This document shows positions 1 through 8,477 of a stretch of DNA of 64,000 nucleotides, piece by piece. The DNA lies in contig NZ_BHYK01000003.1 of the NCBI RefSeq assembly GCF_003865095.1, forward strand, positions 158,912 through 222,911, in the 5' to 3' direction. The position numbers and the translations under genes are program-made. Positions within the stretch are counted from its first letter, which is position 1, and each line of letters opens with the position of its first letter. A model generated the notes under the pieces. It was not told the origin of the DNA, ran no database searches, and saw only the letters and a program-made list of their open reading frames with translations. The DNA is from Clostridium tagluense (GTDB lineage Bacteria; Bacillota; Clostridia; Clostridiales; Clostridiaceae).

Positions 1-2272
1 TTGACAATTTTTCAAAATACTCTTGGAAGGTAAGTTTAACATTTGCATAATCTGCGCCATTTGCCACTACCTTTGTTACAGAATCTATTACCGCATAGGC
101 AGCTCCGTGAAAAGGACTCCATTTAGATAATTTAGGATTATATCCATAGGACATTATTGTACCAGTATTTGTATTTCCAATAAGTACAGGCAATTTTGCT
201 ACCATAGCCTGAATTGGTGTTTTCTGAAACTTGCCACCAAAAGGCATTAAAATTGTTCCTGCTCCTATAGTGCTATCAAATCTCTCAACTAAACCCTTTT
301 GGCTACAAACGTTAAGGTCTTGTAATGTATCATTCCATAATTTTTTTATTGATTTTCCGGAATTTCTTTTTATATCTTTCGAAAAATAATATTCACTTTC
401 ACTTGGTGCTGATACTTTTACGTCTGAACACTGCTTAACTCCATTTGTATCTAAAAAGCTTCTACTTACATCAACTATAGTTTTTCCCTTCCATACCATT
501 TTAAGCCTGTTGTCATCAGTTATTTGCGCTACTTCCACAGCTTCCAAATTTTCCTCTTGCGAAAGTTTTATAAATAGCGCAGCATCCTGGCGTCTAACAA
601 CAACAGCCATACGTTCTTGTGATTCTGATATGGCAAGTTCTGTACCATCTAGACCATGGTATTTCTTTGGCACAGCATCTAAATCAATTATAAGTGCATC
701 CGCCAGTTCCCCTATAGCTACAGACACTCCACCTGCACCGAAATCATTACACCTTTTTATAAGTTTTGTAACTTTAGGGTTTCTAAATAGTCTTTGAATT
801 TTTCTCTCTGTAGGTGCATTTCCCTTTTGAACTTCTGCTCCCGAAGCTCGTAATGAATTATCACTATGCTGCTTAGATGAGCCTGTAGCTCCTCCACATC
901 CATCTCGGCCTGTTTTTCCACCAAGAAGTATAACGCTGTCCCCAGCTATCGGCGTCTCACGAACCACGTTGGCACACGGCACCGCTCCAATAACTGCCCC
1001 TACTTCCATTCTCTTAGCCACAAAATCTTCATCGTAGACCTCAGAAACTAGTCCTGTGGCAAGTCCTATTTGATTTCCATAAGAACTATATCCATGAGCA
1101 GCTTCAAGGGTTATTTTTCTTTGTGGAAGTTTTCCTTTTATGGTATCTGAAATCAGGCTTCTTGGGTCACCGCAGCCTGTAACACGCATTGCCTGATATA
1201 CATAACTCCTACCTGATAATGGATCTCTTATGGCTCCACCAAGACAAGTAGCTGCCCCTCCAAAAGGTTCTATTTCAGTAGGGTGGTTATGGGTTTCATT
1301 TTTAAACATTACAAGCCACTTTTCCTTAACTCCCTCAATGTCCGCTTCTACAATTATGCTGCAGGCATTGATTTCGTCTGAAACATCTAAGTCCTGTAAC
1401 TTTCCTTTTTTCCTTAACTCTTTCATGCCAATAACTGCCATATCCATCAATGTAACATCTCTACCTTTGTCCCCATAAACAAACTCTCTAGCATCTAAAT
1501 ATTCCTCGTAAGCCTTTTTAATTGGCTCTGAATATTTACCCTCTTCTATATAAACATCCTCAATCACAGTATTAAAGGTAGTATGCCTACAGTGATCTGA
1601 CCAATAGGTATCTATAACTTTTATCTCCGTTATGGTTGGGTCTCTCTTTTCAGTTTCCCTAAAGTATTCTCTGCAGTATTTTAAATCTTCAAAGCTCATA
1701 GCAAGACCCTTATCATTTAAAAATTCTCTTAAATCCACCTCATTCATATCAATAAAGGATTCTACTGTAGCTACTTCCTCTGGTTCATCAAAAATTTGCT
1801 GTAAATCATTTTGCTTTTCTAAACCTGTTTCTCTAGAGTCTACAGCATTTATACAATATTCTTTAATCTCATCTATTTCACTTTTAGTAATATTACCCTT
1901 TAATATTATAACTTTTGCTGTTTTAACTATAGGTTTATCCTTTTGAGTTAAAATTTGTATACACTCCGCAGCCGAATCTGCTCTTTGATCATATTGTCCT
2001 GGCAAATATTCAATAGCAAATACGCTTTCTCCGCCTTCAATGTTTAGCTCTTCATCATAAACCTCATCTACTGTAGGTTCTGAAAATATTGTATTTCTTG
2101 ACTTTTGATACTGATTTTCTGATATTCCCATAATATCATATCTATTAATTAATCTAAGTCCTGTAAGGTTTGCTATACCTAGATTTATTACTATATCCCT
2201 TGATAATCTTTCACCTTCAACATTATAGTTCGTTTTTTTCTCTACATATAACCTATATATCTTATTTTCCAT
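1..2272 (-). CDS. purL: Phosphoribosylformylglycinamidine synthase, large single-chain type (partial, C-terminal end outside window)
   Basis: This enzyme makes FGAM from FGAR, glutamine and ATP in de novo purine synthesis. About 757 codons are visible; the frame is open to the window edge, so the rest, including the glutaminase domain expected in the roughly 1250-residue form, lies outside. The translation begins MENKIYRLYVEKK. It shows the family motifs TYWSDHCRHTTF, FKNETHNHPTEIEPFGG, GGAIRDPLSGRSY, CGGATGSSKQ and the second-half NDFGAGGVSVAIGELAD. The ATG follows a strong GGAGG box with good spacing. Transcription comes from a 226-bp gap that holds a PurBox-like inverted pair, so purine-responsive control by a PurR-type regulator is plausible. 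The N-terminal extension fits the long purL/purQ-fused form used by many clostridia rather than the small B. subtilis-type PurL. Confidence 0.95.
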   Translation of the reverse strand, partial: MENKIYRLYVEKKTNYNVEGERLSRDIVINLGIANLTGLRLINRYDIMGISENQYQKSRNTIFSEPTVDEVYDEELNIEGGESVFAIEYLPGQYDQRADSAAECIQILTQKDKPIVKTAKVIILKGNITKSEIDEIKEYCINAVDSRETGLEKQNDLQQIFDEPEEVATVESFIDMNEVDLREFLNDKGLAMSFEDLKYCREYFRETEKRDPTITEIKVIDTYWSDHCRHTTFNTVIEDVYIEEGKYSEPIKKAYEEYLDAREFVYGDKGRDVTLMDMAVIGMKELRKKGKLQDLDVSDEINACSIIVEADIEGVKEKWLVMFKNETHNHPTEIEPFGGAATCLGGAIRDPLSGRSYVYQAMRVTGCGDPRSLISDTIKGKLPQRKITLEAAHGYSSYGNQIGLATGLVSEVYDEDFVAKRMEVGAVIGAVPCANVVRETPIAGDSVILLGGKTGRDGCGGATGSSKQHSDNSLRASGAEVQKGNAPTERKIQRLFRNPKVTKLIKRCNDFGAGGVSVAIGELADALIIDLDAVPKKYHGLDGTELAISESQERMAVVVRRQDAALFIKLSQEENLEAVEVAQITDDNRLKMVWKGKTIVDVSRSFLDTNGVKQCSDVKVSAPSESEYYFSKDIKRNSGKSIKKLWNDTLQDLNVCSQKGLVERFDSTIGAGTILMPFGGKFQKTPIQAMVAKLPVLIGNTNTGTIMSYGYNPKLSKWSPFHGAAYAVIDSVTKVVANGADYANVKLTFQEYFEKLS

Positions 2273-2296
2273 GATTAATACCTCCAAAATGTAAAT

Positions 2297-2340
2297 TTAT
2301 ACGAATATTAAACATTAAATATCTTTTATAATTCGTTATA
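2297..2340 (-). promoter_or_regulatory. PurBox-like inverted pair upstream of purL
   Basis: Two CGAA cores face each other, at 2302-2305 and as TTCG at 2332-2335, with 26 bp between them. Their flanks are AT-rich and similar (ATACGAATATT and, on the other strand, ATAACGAATTAT). B. subtilis PurR binds paired inverted PurBoxes with a central CGAA and comparable spacing. The conserved Cs that flank CGAA in the Bacillus consensus are A and T here, so the call is tentative. Confidence 0.35.
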
Positions 2341-2440
2341 GTTATAGTATAGTATATTTTCTCTAATTATAAAAGCTTATTTTACTATAATTCCATACTT
2401 TTCTGATTTTAATGCCTTTTATAATATATAATATAATTCA

Positions 2441-2474
2441 AAAACAGGATGGCACAAATACGCCATCCTGTTTT
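2441..2474 (-). terminator. Rho-independent terminator of the symporter gene
   Basis: A perfect 13-bp stem (AAAACAGGATGGC and its complement) with an 8-nt loop ends in a T-rich tail on the minus strand. It lies directly after the symporter stop codon and separates that transcript from purL. Confidence 0.85.
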
Positions 2475-2498
2475 ATTCTAAAAAATATATTACTAAAT

Positions 2499-3842
2499 TT
2501 AGTTTTTCTTTTCAAAATCATCTTCGTAATTTTTCAATGTCTTTTTAACTAACGCGGAAAGTCCTAACAATGCAATTAGATTTGGGATAACCATTAATCC
2601 ATTGAAAGTATCTGCTAGTTCCCAAACTAGGTCAACTTTTAATGCTGCACCTAATACTATAAATACAAGAACTAAACATCTATATAATGTTAATGCTTTT
2701 TTTCCAAATAAGTATTTAACATTGGCTTCTCCAAAGAAATACCAAGCTACTATTGTAGAAAAAGCAAAGAAGAATAATGCTATAGCTACAAATGGACCAC
2801 CAAAATTTCCCATTCCATTAACAAAAGCTTTTTGAGTTAAAGCTATACCAGTAGTTGTTCCATCCATTGCCCCAGTAGTTAATATAACCATTGCAGTTAA
2901 TGTTAAAATTATAAAGGTATCAATAAATACACATACTATTGCAACAAGGCCCTGTTGAGCTGGATGAGCAACCTTTGCAAGTGCATGTGCATGTGGTGTT
3001 GATCCCATTCCCGCTTCATTAGAGAATAATCCTCTTGCAATACCGTATCTCATAGCTTCTTTTACCCCAACTCCAATTAAACCACCAGTAGCAGCTTGAG
3101 GGTTAAAAGCTCCTACAAAAATCATTTTAAATGCTGGTCCTAAATTAGCAATATTCATTATAATTATTATTACGCTTCCCAATATATAAAACAAAGCCAT
3201 AAATGGAACTACTTTTTCAGTAAAGGCTGCAATACGACCTACTCCCCCAATAAAAATCATACCAGCTAAGGCTGCAACTATAATACCAATAATAATTCGA
3301 ATATTAGTATTTGAGCTTATTGCTGCACTTATTGAATTAGATTGTACCATATTGCCTATAAATCCCAAGGCAATTATTATAGTTACTGAAAAAAATGCCG
3401 CTAACTTTTTGCTTCCAAGACCTTTACTAATATAATAAGCAGGTCCTCCTGTCATCTCGCCGTCAACTTTTTCTTTATATTTTTGAGCAAGCACCGCTTC
3501 TGCAAAAATAGTTGCCATTCCAAAGAAAGCACTTAGCCACATCCAAAATATTGCCCCTGGTCCTCCTGATACTATAGCCGTTGCAGCTCCTGCTAAATTT
3601 CCTGTTCCTACTTGAGCCGCTATTGAAGTTGTCATGGCTTGAAAGGATGACATTCCGTCCTCTCCTGCTTTATGACCAAATTTAATTCCACCAAAAGTCT
3701 GTTTAAATGCATCTTTAAATCTTCTAACTTGGACAAATTTTAGAGTTACTGTAAAATAAATTCCAGTACCACATAATAAAAATATTAATACATACCCCCA
3801 CAAAACACCATTAATGTCTTTAATAATTGATAACAAGTCCAT
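2499..3842 (-). CDS. alsT: Sodium:alanine/glycine symporter, AGCS (AlsT) family
   Basis: A 447-residue polytopic membrane protein expected to import alanine and/or glycine with sodium. Family signatures are clear: GDGMSSFQAMTTSIAAQVGTGNLAG near residues 60-85, GPGAIFWMWLSAFFGM, and the GLFSNEAGMGSTPHAHA block in the second half. Length and about ten hydrophobic segments match the AGCS family. The ATG follows an AGAAGGGA box. The gene is monocistronic: it has its own promoter, a tandem glycine riboswitch leader and a terminator. That leader is the best evidence that glycine is a physiological substrate or signal, because the family alone does not separate glycine from alanine. Confidence 0.93.
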   Translation of the reverse strand: MDLLSIIKDINGVLWGYVLIFLLCGTGIYFTVTLKFVQVRRFKDAFKQTFGGIKFGHKAGEDGMSSFQAMTTSIAAQVGTGNLAGAATAIVSGGPGAIFWMWLSAFFGMATIFAEAVLAQKYKEKVDGEMTGGPAYYISKGLGSKKLAAFFSVTIIIALGFIGNMVQSNSISAAISSNTNIRIIIGIIVAALAGMIFIGGVGRIAAFTEKVVPFMALFYILGSVIIIIMNIANLGPAFKMIFVGAFNPQAATGGLIGVGVKEAMRYGIARGLFSNEAGMGSTPHAHALAKVAHPAQQGLVAIVCVFIDTFIILTLTAMVILTTGAMDGTTTGIALTQKAFVNGMGNFGGPFVAIALFFFAFSTIVAWYFFGEANVKYLFGKKALTLYRCLVLVFIVLGAALKVDLVWELADTFNGLMVIPNLIALLGLSALVKKTLKNYEDDFEKKN

Positions 3843-3971
3843 AATTACACGTCCCTTCTAATTGTTTAATTTTTGCATAAAAAAAATTATACCAATTAAT
3901 ATACTGTGAGACTATTATACTTTTAAAGCACACTAAAATAGAGATCAAAATAAAATGATCTTTTAAAAATA

Positions 3972-4206
3972 ACCCTGTCCTTTTACCTGAGAGCTTCACT
4001 ATTCCAGCACTCAATCACATAGAATATGCAATTAAATACGGTTTAGCTTTCTCCTTCGGTGCTATAAAAGTCTCTCCAGAGGTTTGTCCAATATTAGTAC
4101 TTTTCCAAATGGATACCTGAAAGCTTAACTTCTTCGGTGGATGTTATGGATTAAGCTTTAATTGTTGAATTTCTTTTAAACTTAATTTCTTATACATCTC
4201 TCTCCT
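3972..4206 (-). ncRNA. Tandem glycine riboswitch
   Basis: The minus-strand leader holds two consecutive copies of the glycine aptamer core. The upstream copy has GGAGAGA, CACCGAAGAAG and CTTTCAGGTATCC. The downstream copy has GGAGAGAC, CACCGAAGGAGAAA and CTCTCAGGTAAAAGGACAGG. These match the conserved junctions of the glycine riboswitch in order and spacing. It sits between a promoter and the AGCS symporter start, leaving about 130 nt for an expression platform. I cannot identify a clear terminator or sequestering helix there, so ON versus OFF logic is not settled. Confidence 0.93.
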
Positions 4207-4248
4207 AATATCTTCATCCAAAATTATTAATTTGTAATCATTTACACT

Positions 4249-4275
4249 ACTATACCATATTCTCATCTTTATTTC
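4249..4275 (-). promoter_or_regulatory. Sigma-A promoter for the riboswitch-symporter transcript
   Basis: An extended -10 box, TGGTATAGT, lies on the minus strand about 45 nt before the first GGAGAGA of the riboswitch. The -35 match is weak (TGAAAT-like), as is common when TGn is present. Confidence 0.5.
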
Positions 4276-4401
4276 ATTTATTTTACAAAATAATTTAAAT
4301 TTCTCTTTTTTTTAATTTATAACAATATATATACAACTGTATATACATTGTTCTACATATTTAAACTTAATATATTTTAAAATTACACTTTTCTATACAA
4401 T

Positions 4402-4431
4402 AAAAAAAACACCCACTATAAAGTGAATGTT
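4402..4431 (-). terminator. Terminator of rnpB
   Basis: On the minus strand an AACATTCACT / AGTGGGTGTT stem with a short loop is followed by eight Ts, a few bases after the 3' end of RNase P RNA. Confidence 0.85.
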
Positions 4432-4443
4432 TTCTATTGGTAC

Positions 4444-4815
4444 GATTAAGCCTATAAGCCGAGTTCTGTATTAGACAATCATCTATCTAGGCCTATTGTT
4501 ACCAATAAGCTCAAGCGATACACCCGAGAACGAGACGGGCAGTCTCATGATGTTCTCCTATTCGATCTTGCTCCAGGTGGGGTTTACATAGCCGCAAAGT
4601 CACCATTGCGCTGGTGAGCTCTTACCTCGCCTTTCCATCCTTGCTAGTATATTCAGATATTTAGCAAGCTAAACTACTAGAATACCTTTAGCGGTATATC
4701 TCTGTTGCACTTTCCTTAAAGTCGCCTTCACTGGGAGTTACCCAGCACCCTTGCCCTATGGAGCTCGGACTTTCCTCTCCGCAATACTGCGCAGCGATTG
4801 TCTGGCTTACTCGCA
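4444..4815 (-). ncRNA. rnpB: RNase P RNA, bacterial type A
   Basis: This is the catalytic RNA of RNase P, which matures tRNA 5' ends. Read on the minus strand it contains the universally conserved blocks in order: GCCAGACAATCGC near the 5' end, GGAGAGGAAAGTCCGAGCTCC then ATAGGGCA, the GGTAA segments, and the 3' block ACAGAACTCGGCTTATAGGC. The ends can pair (GCGAGTAAGCC with GGCTTAATCGT), giving P1. The GAGCTCC-ATAGGGCA layout matches type A, not the Bacillus type B. The length of about 370 nt is normal. Ends are estimated to within a few bases. Confidence 0.96.
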
Positions 4816-4820
4816 AAATA

Positions 4821-4849
4821 ATGATACCATAATACTGGCTTAAATGCAA
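4821..4849 (-). promoter_or_regulatory. Sigma-A promoter of rnpB
   Basis: TTGCAT, a 17-bp spacer and TATCAT on the minus strand place the transcription start about 6 bp upstream of the predicted RNase P RNA 5' end. Confidence 0.7.
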
Positions 4850-4862
4850 ATGGTATTTTATA

Positions 4863-5678
4863 CTACATAGTTTTATATGGATCCTGGGATATTTGAGAAA
4901 CTATAACCTCATTATCATACCCATCTTGTATTAATTGTTTTTTAAGTTTTTCTCCAAATATTTGTAGAGGTATCCACTCTGTTGCAAAATGCCCAGCATC
5001 AATTAAAGCTATATGTTCTTCTTTTAAATCGCAAGCACCGTGATACTTGGTATCCCCTGTAATAATGCAATCTGCACCTAATTTTATACTATCATAAAAA
5101 AAGTCTTCTCCACTGCCATTTATAATAGCAATAGTTTTAATTAAATCATTATGATTGCCTACATATCTTATAGCTTCTGCTTTAAATGTTTTCTTTACAT
5201 TCTCACATAATTTTCCCAGCATAATAGGCTGATCTAAGCAAACTAATCTACCAATTCCAGAATGACCTTCAGAGCAATTATAATTTTTTGATGGCTGAAT
5301 AATCTTGTATTTATTAAACCCTAAAATCTCAGTGGCAATATCATTTAACCCACAGCATGCAGAATCTAAATTTGTATGACTAGCATACACATTTATCCCA
5401 TTACTGATTAGCTCAATAATTTTTCTACCTACCAAAGTATCCCTGGTAATAGTTTTAGGTTTAACAAAAAGAAGAGGATGATGGGTCAATATAAAATTGC
5501 ATCCACTATCCACAGCTTCTGAAATTACATCTATTGTACAATCTAATGCAATTAAAATTTTCGTAACCGTTGCATCACTATCCCCAACCATGAGTCCTAC
5601 ATTATCATAATCCTCTTTTAGTGTAGCTGGGGCATACTTTTCCATAATCTCTTCAATAGTTCTTACTTTTAAAAGCAT
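4863..5678 (-). CDS. yqfO: Nif3-like dinuclear metal-centre protein (GTP cyclohydrolase 1 type 2 homolog)
   Basis: A 271-residue member of the Nif3/YqfO/DUF34 family, of uncertain cellular function. The metal-binding motif THHPLLF near residue 65 and the C-terminal DAGHFATE block supply the conserved histidines and acids. ISNGINVYASHTNLD and GDTKYHGACD are also typical. It is the short form: the PII-like insert that makes the B. subtilis protein about 370 residues is absent. It overlaps the trmK end by 10 bp and is the last gene of the rpoD-side cluster; its position after trmK is conserved across Firmicutes and implies a joint transcript. Confidence 0.92.
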   Translation of the reverse strand: MLLKVRTIEEIMEKYAPATLKEDYDNVGLMVGDSDATVTKILIALDCTIDVISEAVDSGCNFILTHHPLLFVKPKTITRDTLVGRKIIELISNGINVYASHTNLDSACCGLNDIATEILGFNKYKIIQPSKNYNCSEGHSGIGRLVCLDQPIMLGKLCENVKKTFKAEAIRYVGNHNDLIKTIAIINGSGEDFFYDSIKLGADCIITGDTKYHGACDLKEEHIALIDAGHFATEWIPLQIFGEKLKKQLIQDGYDNEVIVSQISQDPYKTM

Positions 5679-6367
5679 TTTAAAAACCCCTTAAGTCTTT
5701 TTATAACGTGGTAAAGCTCTGTCTTCCTATTTTTAGATAAAATTGTGTCATCATTTAAACTATCATATACTTTTGAATATTTTTGCATCTTATACTCTAT
5801 AAAACTCTGCATTACTGGATCTTTTTTATCTAATAATATTTTACTTATCTCATAATAAATACTATCCAAAATTATAGGTTTAGTATCATATTTCACCTTA
5901 ATAATTTCATAAAACTTACCATCATCATTGCAAATTTCTTCATCAAGGATATTATATCCTGTTATATACAAATACTCTCTCAAAACCTCAGCATTCTGAA
6001 CCGGCTGAAGTATCATATATTTAAATTGTTTAACCAGATCTAAGTCAGCTTCTAATATATCTCTTATTAAATTACCACCCATTCCTGCAATAATAGCTAT
6101 CTGGGCCTCGCCATTATTAACTGTAGATAATCCACTTCCTAGTCTACAACTAATTTGCGCGGATGCATTATTAAGAGTAACATTATTTCTGGCTTTCTCA
6201 ACAGGACCTTTATTTATATCAGAGGCAATGGCACTTTTTATTACACCATTCTTTACTAAATAGATAGGCACATACCCATGGTCCGTTCCTACATCAATAA
6301 CACTATCACATTTTTCTATCATATTTACAATTGCTTTTAATCTTATGCTAAGATCCATATTTTTCAT
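5669..6367 (-). CDS. trmK: tRNA (adenine(22)-N1)-methyltransferase
   Basis: A 232-residue SAM-dependent methyltransferase of the TrmK family, which methylates A22 of tRNA. Motif I is DVGTDHGYVPIYLV (about residues 21-34), with GMGGNLIRDIL near 94 and LQPVQNAEVLREYL near 120 as family hallmarks. Length is normal. It starts 2 bp after the stop of the upstream membrane protein and overlaps the Nif3-like gene downstream, so the three are probably co-transcribed. In many Firmicutes trmK directly follows rpoD; here an extra gene is inserted. Confidence 0.94.
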   Translation of the reverse strand: MKNMDLSIRLKAIVNMIEKCDSVIDVGTDHGYVPIYLVKNGVIKSAIASDINKGPVEKARNNVTLNNASAQISCRLGSGLSTVNNGEAQIAIIAGMGGNLIRDILEADLDLVKQFKYMILQPVQNAEVLREYLYITGYNILDEEICNDDGKFYEIIKVKYDTKPIILDSIYYEISKILLDKKDPVMQSFIEYKMQKYSKVYDSLNDDTILSKNRKTELYHVIKRLKGFLKCF

Positions 6368-6369
6368 CC

Positions 6370-7257
6370 TTATCTAAAGTTAATTAATATTTTAAACTGT
6401 ATAATTAAAAATATCATTGATACAATCAGTGACATATAAATAAATTTATATGCTGATTTTCTATCATATTTCGCACTAAAATAGCTTGCATAATACATAC
6501 AAAATAGTAATGCCATATTTAATACCCCGTAAATCATCTGGGTAAATGCAAATTGTTTACCTGTTCCCATTTTTATTGGGTTGAAGTTTGCATCAAAGTT
6601 TAAAGGCATAGTATTAGGTATCATATGCTTTAAATATAATATAAATGGATTTAGGGTTAAAATTAAGGTTAGTACACTTACTACCATTAAAGGTAAAATG
6701 AAATGCTTGTCTTTATGAAGATTATAACTATTATTCACCTTATATTTCCATTCTACTCTACTTACATTGTGATCTGCTAGTGCTTTTTCAAATTTTTCAT
6801 AATCTACAGGAGATATTGCATAATTCATATGCTCCGTTTTCAAATAAAAAATTTTTTTATTATTTGTAACAAACATTCTAGATATACCAATTTGATCAAT
6901 TACAAATCTACCCATAGCAAAGTTACTTATGGCTATACCATTAAGCTTAATCCCTTTAATTATACCACTTGACACAGTATATCCTTCAATTTGATTTAAT
7001 GGTAAAATTATTTTTTTTAATGACCCAATAGCATATATGCCAATATTTTGGTCATCAATAGTGCATTTAAGTGATGAGTAAAGTAGCATGTAGTATACTT
7101 GATATATATTACATGACACTAATATAAGCTTTAACAGACTAGCTACAATATATGAATCTGTAAATTTTAATAATATTAAGATTAATATATTATATAATGC
7201 AGTGATAAGCAACATAAGCCAGAGCCCGCGTCCTCCTTTAGATATATAACTATCCAT
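6370..7257 (-). CDS. Predicted membrane protein with a PH-like domain, function unknown
   Basis: A 295-residue protein I do not recognise by name. Residues 10-65 form two transmembrane helices. Residues 66-165 are soluble and beta-rich (KCTIDDQNIGIYAIGSLKK, LPLNQIEGYTV, FYLKTEHMNYAISPVDYEKFEKAL), a pattern like bacterial PH (bPH) domains. The C-terminal half has three more helices, with a short outside loop PLNFDANFNPIKMGTG that resembles DUF1648-type proteins. It lies between rpoD and trmK and nearly abuts trmK (2-bp gap). A terminator separates it from rpoD, so it may be expressed partly by readthrough. No enzymatic residues are evident. Confidence 0.75.
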   Translation of the reverse strand: MDSYISKGGRGLWLMLLITALYNILILILLKFTDSYIVASLLKLILVSCNIYQVYYMLLYSSLKCTIDDQNIGIYAIGSLKKIILPLNQIEGYTVSSGIIKGIKLNGIAISNFAMGRFVIDQIGISRMFVTNNKKIFYLKTEHMNYAISPVDYEKFEKALADHNVSRVEWKYKVNNSYNLHKDKHFILPLMVVSVLTLILTLNPFILYLKHMIPNTMPLNFDANFNPIKMGTGKQFAFTQMIYGVLNMALLFCMYYASYFSAKYDRKSAYKFIYMSLIVSMIFLIIQFKILINFR

Positions 7258-7332
7258 TAAATCACCTTCTTAAACTATATTATAGCATATTCAAATCCAC
7301 CTTGTAAATGTTTTTCCATAATTTTACACCGA

Positions 7333-7358
7333 GAAAAAAACACCCTAAATAAGGTGTT
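7333..7358 (-). terminator. Terminator at the rpoD stop codon
   Basis: An AACACC / GGGTGTT stem with an AT loop is followed by seven Ts on the minus strand. Its first arm begins at the rpoD stop codon, so it would end or attenuate the dnaG-rpoD transcript before the downstream genes. Confidence 0.75.
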
Positions 7359-8455
7359 TAATCTAAATAATCTTTTAGTTTTTTGCTTCTACTTGGGTGT
7401 CTTAATTTACGTAGTGCTTTAGCTTCAATTTGCCTTATTCTCTCGCGAGTTACATTGAATTCTTTACCAACTTCCTCAAGAGTCCTTGCGCGTCCATCAT
7501 CTAGTCCAAATCTTAATCTTAAAACTTTTTCTTCTCTAGGAGTCAATGTATCTAAAACGTTGATTAATTGTTCTTTAAGCATTGTAAATGCAGCAGCTTC
7601 TGCTGGTGCTAGTGCATCATCATCAGGAATAAAATCACCTAAATGACTATCTTCTTCTTCACCTATAGGCGTCTCAAGAGATACTGGTTCTTGTGCAATT
7701 TTCATTATTTCTCTAACTTTTGCCACGGGCATTTCCATTTTTTCAGCAACTTCATCCGGTTGAGGTTCACGTCCAAGTTCTTGAAGTAGTTGCCTTGAAA
7801 CTCTAATAAGCTTATTTATAGTTTCAACCATATGCACAGGTATCCTTATTGTTCTTGCTTGATCTGCTATTGCACGAGTTATTGCCTGCCTAATCCACCA
7901 AGTAGCATAAGTACTAAATTTAAAGCCTTTTCTGTAGTCATATTTTTCTACAGCTTTTATTAGTCCTAAATTACCTTCTTGAATAAGATCTAGGAATAAC
8001 ATTCCACGTCCAACATACCTTTTAGCTATACTAACAACTAATCTTAAATTAGCTTCTGCTAGTCTTTTTTTAGCAACCAGGTCTCCTTCTTCATTTCTCT
8101 TAGCAAGTTCAATTTCTTCAGCTGATGATAATAATGAAACTTTTCCAATTTCTTTTAAATACATCCTAACAGGGTCATCTATAGATATACCTTCTGGTAT
8201 ACTAACATCAAGCTCTTCAACTTCCGGTTCAACCTCGGCTTGAGCGCCAGTAGCAGGTGCAGCAGCTTCATTCATATCCCCAACAACATCTATTTCCATT
8301 GATTCTAAAACTTCATAAACCTTTTCTATTTGCTCTGGGCTTAAATCTACTTCATAAAGTTCATCCATTACTTCTTTATAAGTTAAAGATCCTTTTTTTC
8401 TACCTTTTTCAATAAGTTTGTTGACTAAAGTCATTTTTGAGCTTTTATCCTTCAT
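7358..8455 (-). CDS. rpoD: RNA polymerase primary sigma factor (SigA)
   Basis: This is the housekeeping sigma factor, 365 residues and close to B. subtilis SigA in size. Region 1.2 ([18 protein letters not shown]), region 2 ([19 protein letters not shown], then [17 protein letters not shown]), region 3 and region 4.2 ([20 protein letters not shown]) are all intact, with a DYLD-type C-terminus. The N-terminus holds region 1.1 ([21 protein letters not shown]). Two ATGs are adjacent; the second gives 7-nt spacing to the GGAGG box and is chosen. It follows dnaG by 22 bp, the standard dnaG-rpoD arrangement of the macromolecular-synthesis operon. Confidence 0.98.
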   Translation of the reverse strand: MKDKSSKMTLVNKLIEKGRKKGSLTYKEVMDELYEVDLSPEQIEKVYEVLESMEIDVVGDMNEAAAPATGAQAEVEPEVEELDVSIPEGISIDDPVRMYLKEIGKVSLLSSAEEIELAKRNEEGDLVAKKRLAEANLRLVVSIAKRYVGRGMLFLDLIQEGNLGLIKAVEKYDYRKGFKFSTYATWWIRQAITRAIADQARTIRIPVHMVETINKLIRVSRQLLQELGREPQPDEVAEKMEMPVAKVREIMKIAQEPVSLETPIGEEEDSHLGDFIPDDDALAPAEAAAFTMLKEQLINVLDTLTPREEKVLRLRFGLDDGRARTLEEVGKEFNVTRERIRQIEAKALRKLRHPSRSKKLKDYLD

Positions 8456-8477
8456 CATATTACCTCCTTCCTAAATA

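Noticed and set aside
3820-4014. A 64-codon minus-strand frame across the glycine riboswitch and symporter start
   Set aside because: It lies inside the second aptamer and its platform, has no ribosome-binding site and no protein-like pattern; the RNA explains the sequence.
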